Assembly (NCBI GenBank): GCA_913052545.1
Contig: CAJXEF010000012.1
Location: forward strand, 1-23,000
From: an uncultured Chloroflexota bacterium
Lineage (GTDB): Bacteria > Chloroflexota > Dehalococcoidia > UBA3495
Length of the DNA: 23,000 nucleotides
Reading direction: 5' to 3'
The notes under the pieces were generated by a model, which was not told where the DNA came from, did no database searches, and saw only the letters and a program-made list of their open reading frames with translations. The position numbers were made by a program, and so were the translations under genes. The number at the start of each line of letters is the position of its first letter. Within the stretch, counting starts at the first letter, position 1. Below, in pieces: positions 15,554 to 22,875 of this stretch.

Positions 15554-16309
15554 TTAATGGCCTATATCGTACAATTGATGAAAATGATGTTCATCTACTT
15601 CAGAAGTAGGCAAATCGAAAATTAATTTCCCTTCCCGTAACCCGATTACCCGCGAGCAATATGCGCTGATTAAATGAGGAGAATGAAGAGTAATCACTAA
15701 GGTTTTATTCGAATCGATAGTCAGATCCGTAATGAGCTTTAACCCTTCCTCAGCCCTAGCTGGATCGAGGGATGCCACTGGTTCATCAGCCAAGACTAGC
15801 TGTGGGGACTGAATCATCATCCGAGCAATAGCAACCCGCTGCTGCTCCCCGCCAGAGAGTTTCGATGTCAGGTCATCTATTTTGTCAGCTATTCCCAACT
15901 CCCCCAATATATCTTGTACCTGGCGACGGTCCCTAGGCCAGACCAACGATAATAAAGAATTAAATAACCCCCAGCGACCCAAGTTGCCAGCCAGAACATT
16001 GTGAATCACGGGCAACTGGGGAATCAGATCATATTGCTGATGTATTATTCCTACTAACCTGCACATTTCTTTTCTTGATTGCAATTTAGCCAAGTCGTTA
16101 CCGTCCACTAGTACCTGTCCCTTCTCGGGGTGAATGATGCCAGCTAACGAATTTAACAAACTGCTCTTGCCGCTCCCACTAGGGCCAGCAACAGCCACGC
16201 GTTCACCTGCTTTCACTGTGAACCTCACGGAATCAAGTGCCTTGAAGGACCCATAATATTTGCTAACATTATCGACCAATATCAAGGATTTCTTGTCGTG
16301 TATATTCAT
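15554..16309 (-). CDS. phnC: Phosphonate-type ABC transporter ATPase (PhnC-like)
   Basis: A 251-residue ABC ATPase. Walker A is GPSGSGKSS (42-50), the Q-loop is HQQYDLIP (90-97), the signature LSGGEQQR (151-158) and Walker B LVLADEP (171-177), with the switch His at H209 (ITLHS). Length and the QYDLIPQLPVIHNVLAG region are typical of PhnC, the ATPase of phosphonate, phosphite and hypophosphite importers. Its ATG overlaps the phnD stop (ATGA) and it precedes the two permeases, so the transporter is complete within one operon. No strong Shine-Dalgarno precedes it, consistent with coupling to phnD translation. Confidence 0.93.
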   Translation of the reverse strand: MNIHDKKSLILVDNVSKYYGSFKALDSVRFTVKAGERVAVAGPSGSGKSSLLNSLAGIIHPEKGQVLVDGNDLAKLQSRKEMCRLVGIIHQQYDLIPQLPVIHNVLAGNLGRWGLFNSLLSLVWPRDRRQVQDILGELGIADKIDDLTSKLSGGEQQRVAIARMMIQSPQLVLADEPVASLDPARAEEGLKLITDLTIDSNKTLVITLHSPHLISAYCSRVIGLREGKLIFDLPTSEVDEHHFHQLYDIGH

Positions 16310-17205
16310 TGAATGATCTTTAAATCTCGTGCTACCAGTTCGATAGCGTCGTAGTTGCTATTTTCAGTGGGTACGAATTTATCAGTACTAAACAGCTCAA
16401 GAATTCCCCCATGAGCCTCAGTGTTAAGTTTCAACAGAGCTTTCTGAAACTTAACCGTGAAACCATCACCATATACCTCATCAAGTCCAGAACGAACGGT
16501 CCAGTTATAATCATAATAACCCGGGGTAGTATAAAATGCGTCTACCAATGACGTATCGACCTTTTGCTCTTCTACCGCACGATCCCAAACATCCTCGTTC
16601 AATGCCCCAATGTCGAACGAACCACTTTCTACTAGTTGCCAGGTTAAATCATGAGATCCAGAAAAGTTTGAAGGTATTGCAAAGTCAACATCAGCCTCAA
16701 TTCCGGCTGCTTTCAGAAAATGCCTAGGCATAAGATGTCCTGAGGTAGAACTTTCACTACCGAAAGTAATACTTAACTCCCCAGACCTCGTTTTTAGTTC
16801 TTCAAGAGAAGTCAAATGTAGGTCGTTTCCGGCAATAAATTTAGAATGGAATTTAGCATCATTCTCTCGCTGAGCTAAAGCGACGGAACCGGGGTTTTGC
16901 AATCGTGCCTGCACACCGGTTAGCCCGCCGAAGAACGCTGCATCCAATTCGCCTTTACCAAAAGCATTCACCACGGCAGCGTAATTTATACTGGGAACGT
17001 ACTCAACCTTAACACCCAGTTCAGTTGATAAATAATTCGCAAAGCTGTCATATCTTCTAGCCAACCGTGCAGAGTTCTGATCGGGTATCCCACCCACCTT
17101 AAACGTACTATGTTCATTCAAGGTACTGCACCCACTAAAAATGGACATTAGAAGAACGCCTAAAAAACTAACCAGTATCAACCTATTCATAATTCCAATC
17201 GACAT
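16306..17205 (-). CDS. phnD: Phosphonate/phosphite-type ABC transporter substrate-binding lipoprotein
   Basis: A 299-residue binding protein of the PhnD family. The N-terminus has a hydrophobic signal (about 8-22) ending in a lipobox-like IFSGC, so C26 is the likely lipidated residue. Family landmarks are GKGELDAAFFGGLTGVQA (84-100) and the ligand loop FGSESSTSGHLMP (148-160), whose Ser-Thr-Ser-Gly binds the phosphonate or phosphite oxygens. The ATG has GAGG seven bases upstream; a second in-frame ATG five codons later is possible. It heads the leftward phnD-phnC-phnE-phnE operon behind a long leader and a strong promoter (17397-17425). No C-P lyase, phosphonatase or phosphite dehydrogenase gene is in the window, so the ligand cannot be chosen among phosphonates, phosphite and hypophosphite. 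Confidence 0.92.
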   Translation of the reverse strand: MSIGIMNRLILVSFLGVLLMSIFSGCSTLNEHSTFKVGGIPDQNSARLARRYDSFANYLSTELGVKVEYVPSINYAAVVNAFGKGELDAAFFGGLTGVQARLQNPGSVALAQRENDAKFHSKFIAGNDLHLTSLEELKTRSGELSITFGSESSTSGHLMPRHFLKAAGIEADVDFAIPSNFSGSHDLTWQLVESGSFDIGALNEDVWDRAVEEQKVDTSLVDAFYTTPGYYDYNWTVRSGLDEVYGDGFTVKFQKALLKLNTEAHGGILELFSTDKFVPTENSNYDAIELVARDLKIIQ

Positions 17206-17396
17206 TGTCTGGCCTCAGTTTAAATACAAATATAAAGAATGAGACAGGCCAACGAGCTTCGATTGGTTAATAAATTAGCTTAAATGTTATATACGGTGCG
17301 GAGCCGTGACAGACCAATCCAGGCCCATTAGGCCTGAATTCAAGTGAAGCCACGAGAGAGGTTGTATGTAGTGTTGCAGGGAGTCATTAGTCGGCG
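17206..17396 (-). promoter_or_regulatory. Structured 5' leader of the phn operon
   Basis: The predicted transcript from the 17397-17425 promoter has an untranslated leader of about 185 nt before phnD, much longer than other leaders here. It can form two compact hairpins: 17320-17336 (6-bp stem caggcc/ggcctg, 5-nt loop) and 17293-17307 (5-bp stem with one G-T pair, 5-nt loop). No open reading frame or known riboswitch class was recognised. Confidence 0.4.
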
Positions 17397-17425
17397 AGTT
17401 TAATTTCAAACTCAACATTTGTCAA
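17397..17425 (-). promoter_or_regulatory. Near-consensus promoter of the phnDCEE operon
   Basis: Read leftward, a perfect -35 TTGACA (17425-17420) and a -10 TAAACT (17402-17397) are 17 bases apart. The start would lie near 17390. I could not find a convincing tandem Pho box. Confidence 0.6.
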
Positions 17426-17428
17426 TGT

Positions 17429-17479
17429 ACACCGTTTATCACGTTGCACTAATCTCGCACAAATCCGATTAAACGGTGT
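17429..17479. promoter_or_regulatory. 10-bp inverted repeat between divergent promoters
   Basis: Arms acaccgttta (17429-17438) and taaacggtgt (17470-17479) are perfect reverse complements with a 31-nt spacer. They begin three bases upstream of the phn -35 box and end seven bases before an extended -10 element facing the other way (TGG-TAAAAT, 17486-17494). Position and symmetry fit an operator for a regulator acting on one or both operons. Confidence 0.4.
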
Positions 17480-17485
17480 GCTACA

Positions 17486-17494
17486 TGGTAAAAT
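17486..17494 (+). promoter_or_regulatory. Candidate extended -10 promoter of the MaoC/CoA-transferase operon
   Basis: TGG-TAAAAT resembles an extended -10 element. The -35 region at normal distance is poor. The leader to the MaoC-type gene would be about 85 nt. Confidence 0.3.
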
Positions 17495-17585
17495 ACTGGT
17501 CTATTACTAAAATTTATAAAGGTCAAGGCACTCTTAAGTCCAGAAACAACCCTGGATCTAAAATTCCAAGCGAGGTTATCACGTT

Positions 17586-18653
17586 ATGCCTCAAACTCTT
17601 ATTACCCCTGAAGTAGAATCCATAATAGGGCAAGAAACTACTCCCGAGCGAAATAAATTCCCAATTAGCCCAGAAATGGCTTACGATGTCGCAGACGCCA
17701 TTGAAGATCCTAATCCTTTATACGTAGATGTAACTTACGCAACCAATAGCAGATTTGGATCCCTGATGTGCCCTCCTCTAGCGACATGGAAAGACATAGC
17801 CCCACCTCTAGGCTACTTTGGAGCCGGGCAAGAATCTCATTTCCAGGTCCCTTTGCCATTTAATGGATATGGTTTTAACGGAGGCAGTGATTGGCAATTC
17901 TTACGCCCCCCGTTTGTAGACGCCTGGGTAACACGCCAATTTAAAATTTTAGACATCTTTGAAAAACAAGGTAGATCAGGATCTCTTGTCTTTATTGTTC
18001 GGCAGGAGACTCAAACTGATCAACACGGTGATACCATCAGCCTGGCAAAAAGAGTAAGTATTCATCGAGCCCTTGATGCAACTCTAGCGTCGCGAGATAT
18101 TGAGACCGCATCAGAATTAAAATCTGTGATAGTTTCCCCTCCAGATCCTGAAGTAGTAATGTCAAAACCGCGGCACATAGTAGATCAGCAAAGATATTTT
18201 GAAGATATTGAGATAGGTACAATTCTACCTAAAGTTATCAAGGGTCCAATGACAACCAGTCATCTAGTCAGGTGGGCTGCTGCTAACGGTAACTACGCCA
18301 GGATACATTGGGACTTGCCGTTCGCCCAACTTCATCAAGGTCTGCCTAACGTGGTAGTCAATGGATCATTGAAGAATCAATATTTAGGTCAACTCCTGAT
18401 CAACTTCGCCGGAGAAGAGGGTTGGTTTAAACGATTCTACGTGGAGCATCGGGGCATGGACTTCCCAGGCGATACTATTACCGCATCGGGAACTGTGATA
18501 TCAAAAGAGGAATCCGACGGTTATGGGCGAGTTATCTGCCAAGTAGCCCTCGGTAACAACAGAGGAGAAGAAACTGCTTCTGGGCGAGGGACGATTATAT
18601 TACCCAAGCGAGGTCAGCAATTGCCACTGATATGGGAGGCTGAGAACTGGTGA
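17586..18653 (+). CDS. MaoC/FAS1-like dehydratase with two hot-dog domains
   Basis: A 355-residue double hot-dog protein acting on acyl-CoA as hydratase/dehydratase. The N-terminal half (about 25-155) matches the FAS1-like dehydratase domain, with the DPNPLYVD turn (41-48) in which the catalytic His position is Tyr. The C-terminal half (about 195-345) keeps the hydratase-2-like motif as YARIHWD (H241, D243), so it likely holds the active site. This arrangement recalls mesaconyl-C4-CoA hydratase and related proteins of Chloroflexota. The ATG lies ten bases after GAGG. Its TGA overlaps the GTG of the next gene (GTGA), making it the first gene of a MaoC/CoA-transferase/CoA-transferase operon. 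The substrate is unknown. Confidence 0.87.
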   Translation: MPQTLITPEVESIIGQETTPERNKFPISPEMAYDVADAIEDPNPLYVDVTYATNSRFGSLMCPPLATWKDIAPPLGYFGAGQESHFQVPLPFNGYGFNGGSDWQFLRPPFVDAWVTRQFKILDIFEKQGRSGSLVFIVRQETQTDQHGDTISLAKRVSIHRALDATLASRDIETASELKSVIVSPPDPEVVMSKPRHIVDQQRYFEDIEIGTILPKVIKGPMTTSHLVRWAAANGNYARIHWDLPFAQLHQGLPNVVVNGSLKNQYLGQLLINFAGEEGWFKRFYVEHRGMDFPGDTITASGTVISKEESDGYGRVICQVALGNNRGEETASGRGTIILPKRGQQLPLIWEAENW

Positions 18654-19843
18654 CCATTCGATTTTTAGAAGGGATGAGAGTAATTGAGCTCGGGTCTCAA
18701 TTCTCCTCACCATTTTGCAGCAAGTTGTTGGCCGACTATGGTGCTGACGTAGTCAAAATAGAAAAACCCAATTCGGGAGACTCTGCACGACGTCATGGCC
18801 CTTTCGTCGGTAATGTTGCTCACCAAGAAAAAAGCATTCCATTTTTGTATCTCAATACTAATAAGAGAGGGATAACACTAGATATTGCGACTATTACTGG
18901 GCAACAGATACTAGGGTCACTTTTGGAGACCGCAGACATATTAGTCGAGAATTTCGCCCCTGAGATATCGCTTAGTCTAGGAGTAGATCCCAATATACTA
19001 TCTTCCCGATATCCTGGTTTAATAGTCACATCGATCACACCTTTCGGATATTCTGGTCCGTACAAGAATATGGAATATACCGATATAGTGATATGCGCTT
19101 TAAGCGGGCTTATGTATCACTCTGGAGACTCAGACCAGGAACCCTTACGGAATGTACTTAACCAATCGTTTTACATCGCAGGAATAAATGCGGCAGTGGC
19201 CACGTTGGCAGCCACTTTTCAAAGATTAACTACGGGAAATGGTCAACACGTAGACGTATGCGCCACAGAATGCATGGCTAGTCACCTGGTGCAAGCAATT
19301 CCTTATTATAATTATATGGGAGCTATCAAAGGACGCAGGCCGATTAGGGGCTCAGGTATAGAAGAACTGATGCCAGCCGGAGATGGATACGTAGTCCCAT
19401 CCATACAGGGATCTCAACCCTGGTCAGTTTTTACAGATTTAATTGGAGAAGAAGGCTTACAGGATCCTAAGTTTGAGACAGGCCCAGGGCGCATCGAACA
19501 CGGCGAAGAGTTAAAGGCGTTATTAGAACAAGGATTACAAAAATGGGACCGCAAACCTTTGTTTCAAGCTTCTGGGGAACGGCGACTTGTCTTTGGTATG
19601 GCTCAAGATGCGGGAGACCTGGTGGAATGTCCTCATCTCGACTCGAGAGGATTCTTTGTAACTGTAGACCATCCAATAGTAGGGGAAAATAGATATCCAG
19701 GGCTCGGACCCGTGATATCTGATCAAGAATTCAAGATAGAAAAACCAGCTCCTCTTTTGGGGCAACACAATTGGGAAATTTTTAACCAGCTTGGGTTTAA
19801 AAGAAAAGAATTAACATTATTACGGTCAAACGGAATAATCTAA
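18650..19843 (+). CDS. CaiB/BaiF (class III) CoA-transferase
   Basis: A 397-residue family III CoA-transferase, normal length. It has the N-terminal start GMRVIELGSQFSSPFCSKLL and ADYGADVVKIEKPNSGD, LNTNKRGITLD, and the catalytic Asp D202 in NGQHVDVCATE, which forms the acyl-aspartyl anhydride. These enzymes move CoA between carboxylic acids without ATP. The GTG start overlaps the upstream stop (GTGA) and GGAGG (18634-18638) lies 11 bases before it. The next gene, 45 nt on, is a second member of the same family. The two CoA-transferases are clearly different in sequence, so they are either two subunits or two separate enzymes of one pathway. Substrate not predictable. Confidence 0.93.
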   Translation: MTIRFLEGMRVIELGSQFSSPFCSKLLADYGADVVKIEKPNSGDSARRHGPFVGNVAHQEKSIPFLYLNTNKRGITLDIATITGQQILGSLLETADILVENFAPEISLSLGVDPNILSSRYPGLIVTSITPFGYSGPYKNMEYTDIVICALSGLMYHSGDSDQEPLRNVLNQSFYIAGINAAVATLAATFQRLTTGNGQHVDVCATECMASHLVQAIPYYNYMGAIKGRRPIRGSGIEELMPAGDGYVVPSIQGSQPWSVFTDLIGEEGLQDPKFETGPGRIEHGEELKALLEQGLQKWDRKPLFQASGERRLVFGMAQDAGDLVECPHLDSRGFFVTVDHPIVGENRYPGLGPVISDQEFKIEKPAPLLGQHNWEIFNQLGFKRKELTLLRSNGII

Positions 19844-19888
19844 AAGGATCAATTACATCCGTAATAATATACGTAGGTGTAACCAACA

Positions 19889-21274
19889 ATGGCGAATAAG
19901 CCTCTTCAAGGAATTCGAGTTCTAGACCTAAGCAGAGTATTTGCGATGCCTTACGCTGGCGCATACTTGGCGGACATGGGCGCAGAAGTGATTAAGATTG
20001 ATACTCATCATTCTCAATTCGTAGATACCACCAGGACTTTAAATGGGCCATATCCAGATAACCAACCTGGAGACAATTATTGGGAACGGGGGGGTACATT
20101 TCAAACACTAAACAGGGGTAAACGTAGTTTAACATTGGATCTACGAGTGCCTGATTCTATCTCAATCATTAAAGATTTGATCCAGATAAGCGATATATTC
20201 TTAGAGAACTTCACCCCCAGAGTTTTAGCTAGATTTGGGCTCGATTACCCTACTCTCAAAAATATAAAGCCCGATTTAATAATGGTGTCTAATACAGGAT
20301 ATGGACATAATGGTCCTTTTTCGAATTTCGGTGCTATGGCAACCGCCTTAGAACCTACCCACGGAACGGGAGCATTCACGGGCTACCTAGATTCCACTTA
20401 TGATGGGCACAGCATAGAGGGAACAGTTCCAAATAAAATAGCTAATTCTTATACTGATTTCCTGGCTAGTTGGACAGCACAGTTAGCGATACTGGGGTCT
20501 CTCATCCACAGGACTAAGACGGGCCAAGGTAGTTGGGTAGATTTAGCCATGTACCAAGTTGGCACTTCGTTCATGGGAGAAGGACTTTTAGATTATACAT
20601 TCAATCAAACCAGATCTAGGCGTATTGGTAATCGCCACGAATATTTTGCACCACACGGGTGTTTCCCTTGTAAAGGCAAAGACGAATGGGTAGTTTTAGC
20701 TATAAGAAACGACGAGGAATGGAAATCCTTTTATAATTTATTAGGAAAGGATAATCTGGCCCAAGATAATAGGTTTAAAGACCCCGTATCGCGCCATTCG
20801 AATCAAGACGATTTGGATCCATTTATAAAAGAATGGACACGCCAGTATAAACAAACCCGAGTCATGGAAATATTGCAAAATAATGGTATCCCTTGCGGAG
20901 CAGTATTAAACGCACTTGGAATGTTATCAGATCCGAATTTTCGTGCTCGTGGTTTCTTTGAAAGTGTCGAACACAGCCCTGAAACTGGCCTGGGTAAACG
21001 CGAATATGTGAGTCGCGGGTGGCACCTTGAAAGTAGCGACGTCACGATCCGAGGACAAGCTCCTCAAATGGGAGAAGCTAACGATTATGTACTAAGAGAT
21101 ATACTTGGATTAGAAGAATCCGACATATCGTACCTTGATGAAAAGGAAGCTATAGGCAAACAGTTATCTGGTGCGAGCATTCCTTCCATGGTGCCATTAA
21201 GTCGACAAGAAGAGTTGGGTTGGGTGGCAGGGTATGATCCAGACTATAAAGAGAAACTAGAATTGGATCATTAG
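19889..21274 (+). CDS. CaiB/BaiF (class III) CoA-transferase, long form
   Basis: A 461-residue family III CoA-transferase. Motifs are GIRVLDLSRVFAMPYAGAYLADMGAEVIKID near the N-terminus, LNRGKRSLTLDL, and the catalytic Asp D218 in GQGSWVDLAMYQ. It is about 60 residues longer than its operon partner. The extra length is mostly a longer first domain (the RTLNGPYPDNQPGDNYWERG insert) and a C-terminal tail after about 430. The ribosome binding site is weak (AGGTG nine bases before the ATG), which may lower its expression relative to the partner. It ends 37 nt before the convergent cobalamin-binding-protein gene. Pairing with the MaoC protein suggests activation of an acid followed by hydration of its enoyl-CoA. 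Confidence 0.92.
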   Translation: MANKPLQGIRVLDLSRVFAMPYAGAYLADMGAEVIKIDTHHSQFVDTTRTLNGPYPDNQPGDNYWERGGTFQTLNRGKRSLTLDLRVPDSISIIKDLIQISDIFLENFTPRVLARFGLDYPTLKNIKPDLIMVSNTGYGHNGPFSNFGAMATALEPTHGTGAFTGYLDSTYDGHSIEGTVPNKIANSYTDFLASWTAQLAILGSLIHRTKTGQGSWVDLAMYQVGTSFMGEGLLDYTFNQTRSRRIGNRHEYFAPHGCFPCKGKDEWVVLAIRNDEEWKSFYNLLGKDNLAQDNRFKDPVSRHSNQDDLDPFIKEWTRQYKQTRVMEILQNNGIPCGAVLNALGMLSDPNFRARGFFESVEHSPETGLGKREYVSRGWHLESSDVTIRGQAPQMGEANDYVLRDILGLEESDISYLDEKEAIGKQLSGASIPSMVPLSRQEELGWVAGYDPDYKEKLELDH

Positions 21275-21311
21275 CCAGAACATTGGTTAGTAACCTCGCA
21301 TTTGTGACGAC

Positions 21312-22223
21312 TTAAATCACATCTACTGATCTCTCTGGTATCATCCCCGAAAACAATTCTGGATGAATTAACTCGGCCATTATCTCCAACCCAGTAATCA
21401 ACCTTGGCCCCAATCGACTTGTGTAAGCAGATGCATCCAGCACATACGCCCTTCCTTGCTGAACTGCGGGGAGAGAATCCCATCCCCTTAAAGAAGTTAA
21501 CGTGGGGATATCTTCCCGAGCTCTATCCAAATCAAATCCGCATGGCATCAACAAGATTACCTCTGGCTGACTAGCTACTATTTCATCCCAATCTAAGCGC
21601 ATAGAACTCTGAGTTTTGTCTCCAAATACACTAATCCCTCCAGCAAGTTCCACCATTTCGACCACCCAATGCCCACCTGATAGTAAAGGTTCTGTCCACT
21701 CTAGTTGTAATACTCTAGGACGATCCGAAGACTTGAGCGCGATCTCTCGGACAGTATTGATTCTGGTTTCCAAACTATCTGCCAAATTATCCGCCAAGTC
21801 CGATTTGTCAGTGGCAATGCCCACTTTTCGAATATCGTCTAATACATCCCCTATGTATGTGGGGTCTAACGAAATAACCTGGGGTTCGGTTGGTAACTTT
21901 TTGCTTAATTCGGCCACCTGCCGATAGGATAGCGCTCAAACATCACATATAGCCTGGGTCAACAATAAATCAGGGGCAGCTTTCTCCAAAGCGGCAATAT
22001 CAGTTTCATAGAGTCCCAAACCTTTGCTAATCCTTTCTGACATTATTCGAGTAATCTCACCACTTGTATGGTGACCTCCTTCGAATACACTGTGCACCAA
22101 CACAGGTTTGCTAGAAGCCCCGTGTGGATAATCACAACGAGCCGTAACCCCTACTAAATGATCTTCTAAACCTAGCGCAAAAACTATTTCAGTAGCCCCA
22201 GGCTGAAATGAACAAATCCGCAT
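21312..22223 (-). CDS. BtuF-like cobalamin-binding protein with in-frame TGA, candidate selenoprotein
   Basis: A 303-residue open frame broken only by a TGA at codon 96 (21938-21936). Both halves are in the same frame and fit one protein: the cytosolic ABC-type cobalamin/Fe-binding family. Landmarks before the TGA are FQPGATEIVFALG (6-18), CDYP (30-33), LYETD (71-75) and PDLLLTQAICDV (84-95). Landmarks after it are LDPTYIGDVLDDI, QLEWTEPLLSGGHWVVEMVELAGG and MPCGFDLDR. In this family the motif reads TQxLCxVCAVS, so the TGA replaces the second Cys, giving C93-x-x-U96 if read as selenocysteine. A SECIS-like hairpin follows (21910-21924). I start at the ATG at 22223, four bases after GGAGG; an in-frame TTG at 22301 is less likely. 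There is no signal peptide. A recent nonsense mutation (Cys codon to TGA) is the alternative. Confidence 0.75.
21910..21924 (-). promoter_or_regulatory. SECIS-like hairpin downstream of the in-frame TGA
   Basis: Read leftward, a perfect 5-bp stem ucggc/gccga encloses the loop AGGUG. Sixteen bases separate the UGA from the loop, and GGU occupies bases 18-20 after the UGA; in E. coli fdhF, as I recall it, GGU is at 19-21 in a similar apical loop. A G among the first two loop bases and this spacing fit the general bacterial SECIS model. Confidence 0.5.
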
Positions 22224-22317
22224 CAAACCTCCGTAGTTCCAAACAACAGACTTTGCTAATTCACTGAATCGTAGTCTATGTTTGGATCTAGCTTGAGTCA
22301 ATCACATAAAGTAGACA

Positions 22318-22875
22318 TTACTTTTTCTGGTTAACCTTACTTTGCCTCATCAATCGCGCTGCAATAATCCCTGCGATTAATCCAGACAAATGCGCCTCCC
22401 AGGAAATAAAACCTGTGGTCGGCAAAGCCCCAAACAACATTCCCCCATAGAAAATAATTACCACTATGGAGATCAAAACAGAGCTAACCTTGCGATCATA
22501 CCAACCACTTGCTACTAGGTATCCAAAATAGCCGAATACCAAACCACTCGCCCCAACATGGATGGCAGGACGACCTATTAGCCAGACTCCCAGTCCACCC
22601 AAAAGGACTATCACCAAGGAAACGCCAATCCATCTCGTACTACCCTTCAAACTTACCAAACTACCTAGAATCAAGAATGGGACTGTATTGGAGATGATAT
22701 GGCCTAAACCACCGTGGAGAAATGGCCCAGCCGGAATACCGATCAAGCCCGATATAGTCCTTGGGTAAATCCCCCAAGAATTTAGGCGATGGCCTAAAAG
22801 TCCATTAAAAATCTCGACGATCCATATTATTACTATAAATCCAAGAATACAGGATATTTTTGACTTCACACTCAT
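22318..22875 (-). CDS. Rhomboid-family intramembrane serine protease
   Basis: A 185-residue membrane protein with about six hydrophobic segments, the basic bacterial rhomboid layout. The catalytic dyad is visible: S110 in HVGASGLVFGY and H162 in SWEAHLSGLIAG. HGGLGHIISN (54-63) supplies the second-helix His and the oxyanion Asn (N63). Rhomboids cleave membrane proteins within the bilayer; the substrate is unknown. No clear Shine-Dalgarno precedes the ATG at 22875. It reads in the same direction as, and about 95 nt upstream of, the cobalamin-binding-protein gene, so they may share a transcript, but no functional link is apparent. Confidence 0.92.
   Translation of the reverse strand: MSVKSKISCILGFIVIIWIVEIFNGLLGHRLNSWGIYPRTISGLIGIPAGPFLHGGLGHIISNTVPFLILGSLVSLKGSTRWIGVSLVIVLLGGLGVWLIGRPAIHVGASGLVFGYFGYLVASGWYDRKVSSVLISIVVIIFYGGMLFGALPTTGFISWEAHLSGLIAGIIAARLMRQSKVNQKK

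Noticed and set aside
21271..21483. Small leftward open frame inside the 3' end of the cobalamin-binding-protein gene
   Set aside because: Out-of-frame shadow with no recognisable features.
21312..21917. Treating the two halves of the cobalamin-binding protein as two separate genes
   Set aside because: Both are in the same frame, separated by one TGA at a conserved Cys position; the second half has no ribosome binding site of its own and lacks the N-terminal part of the fold.
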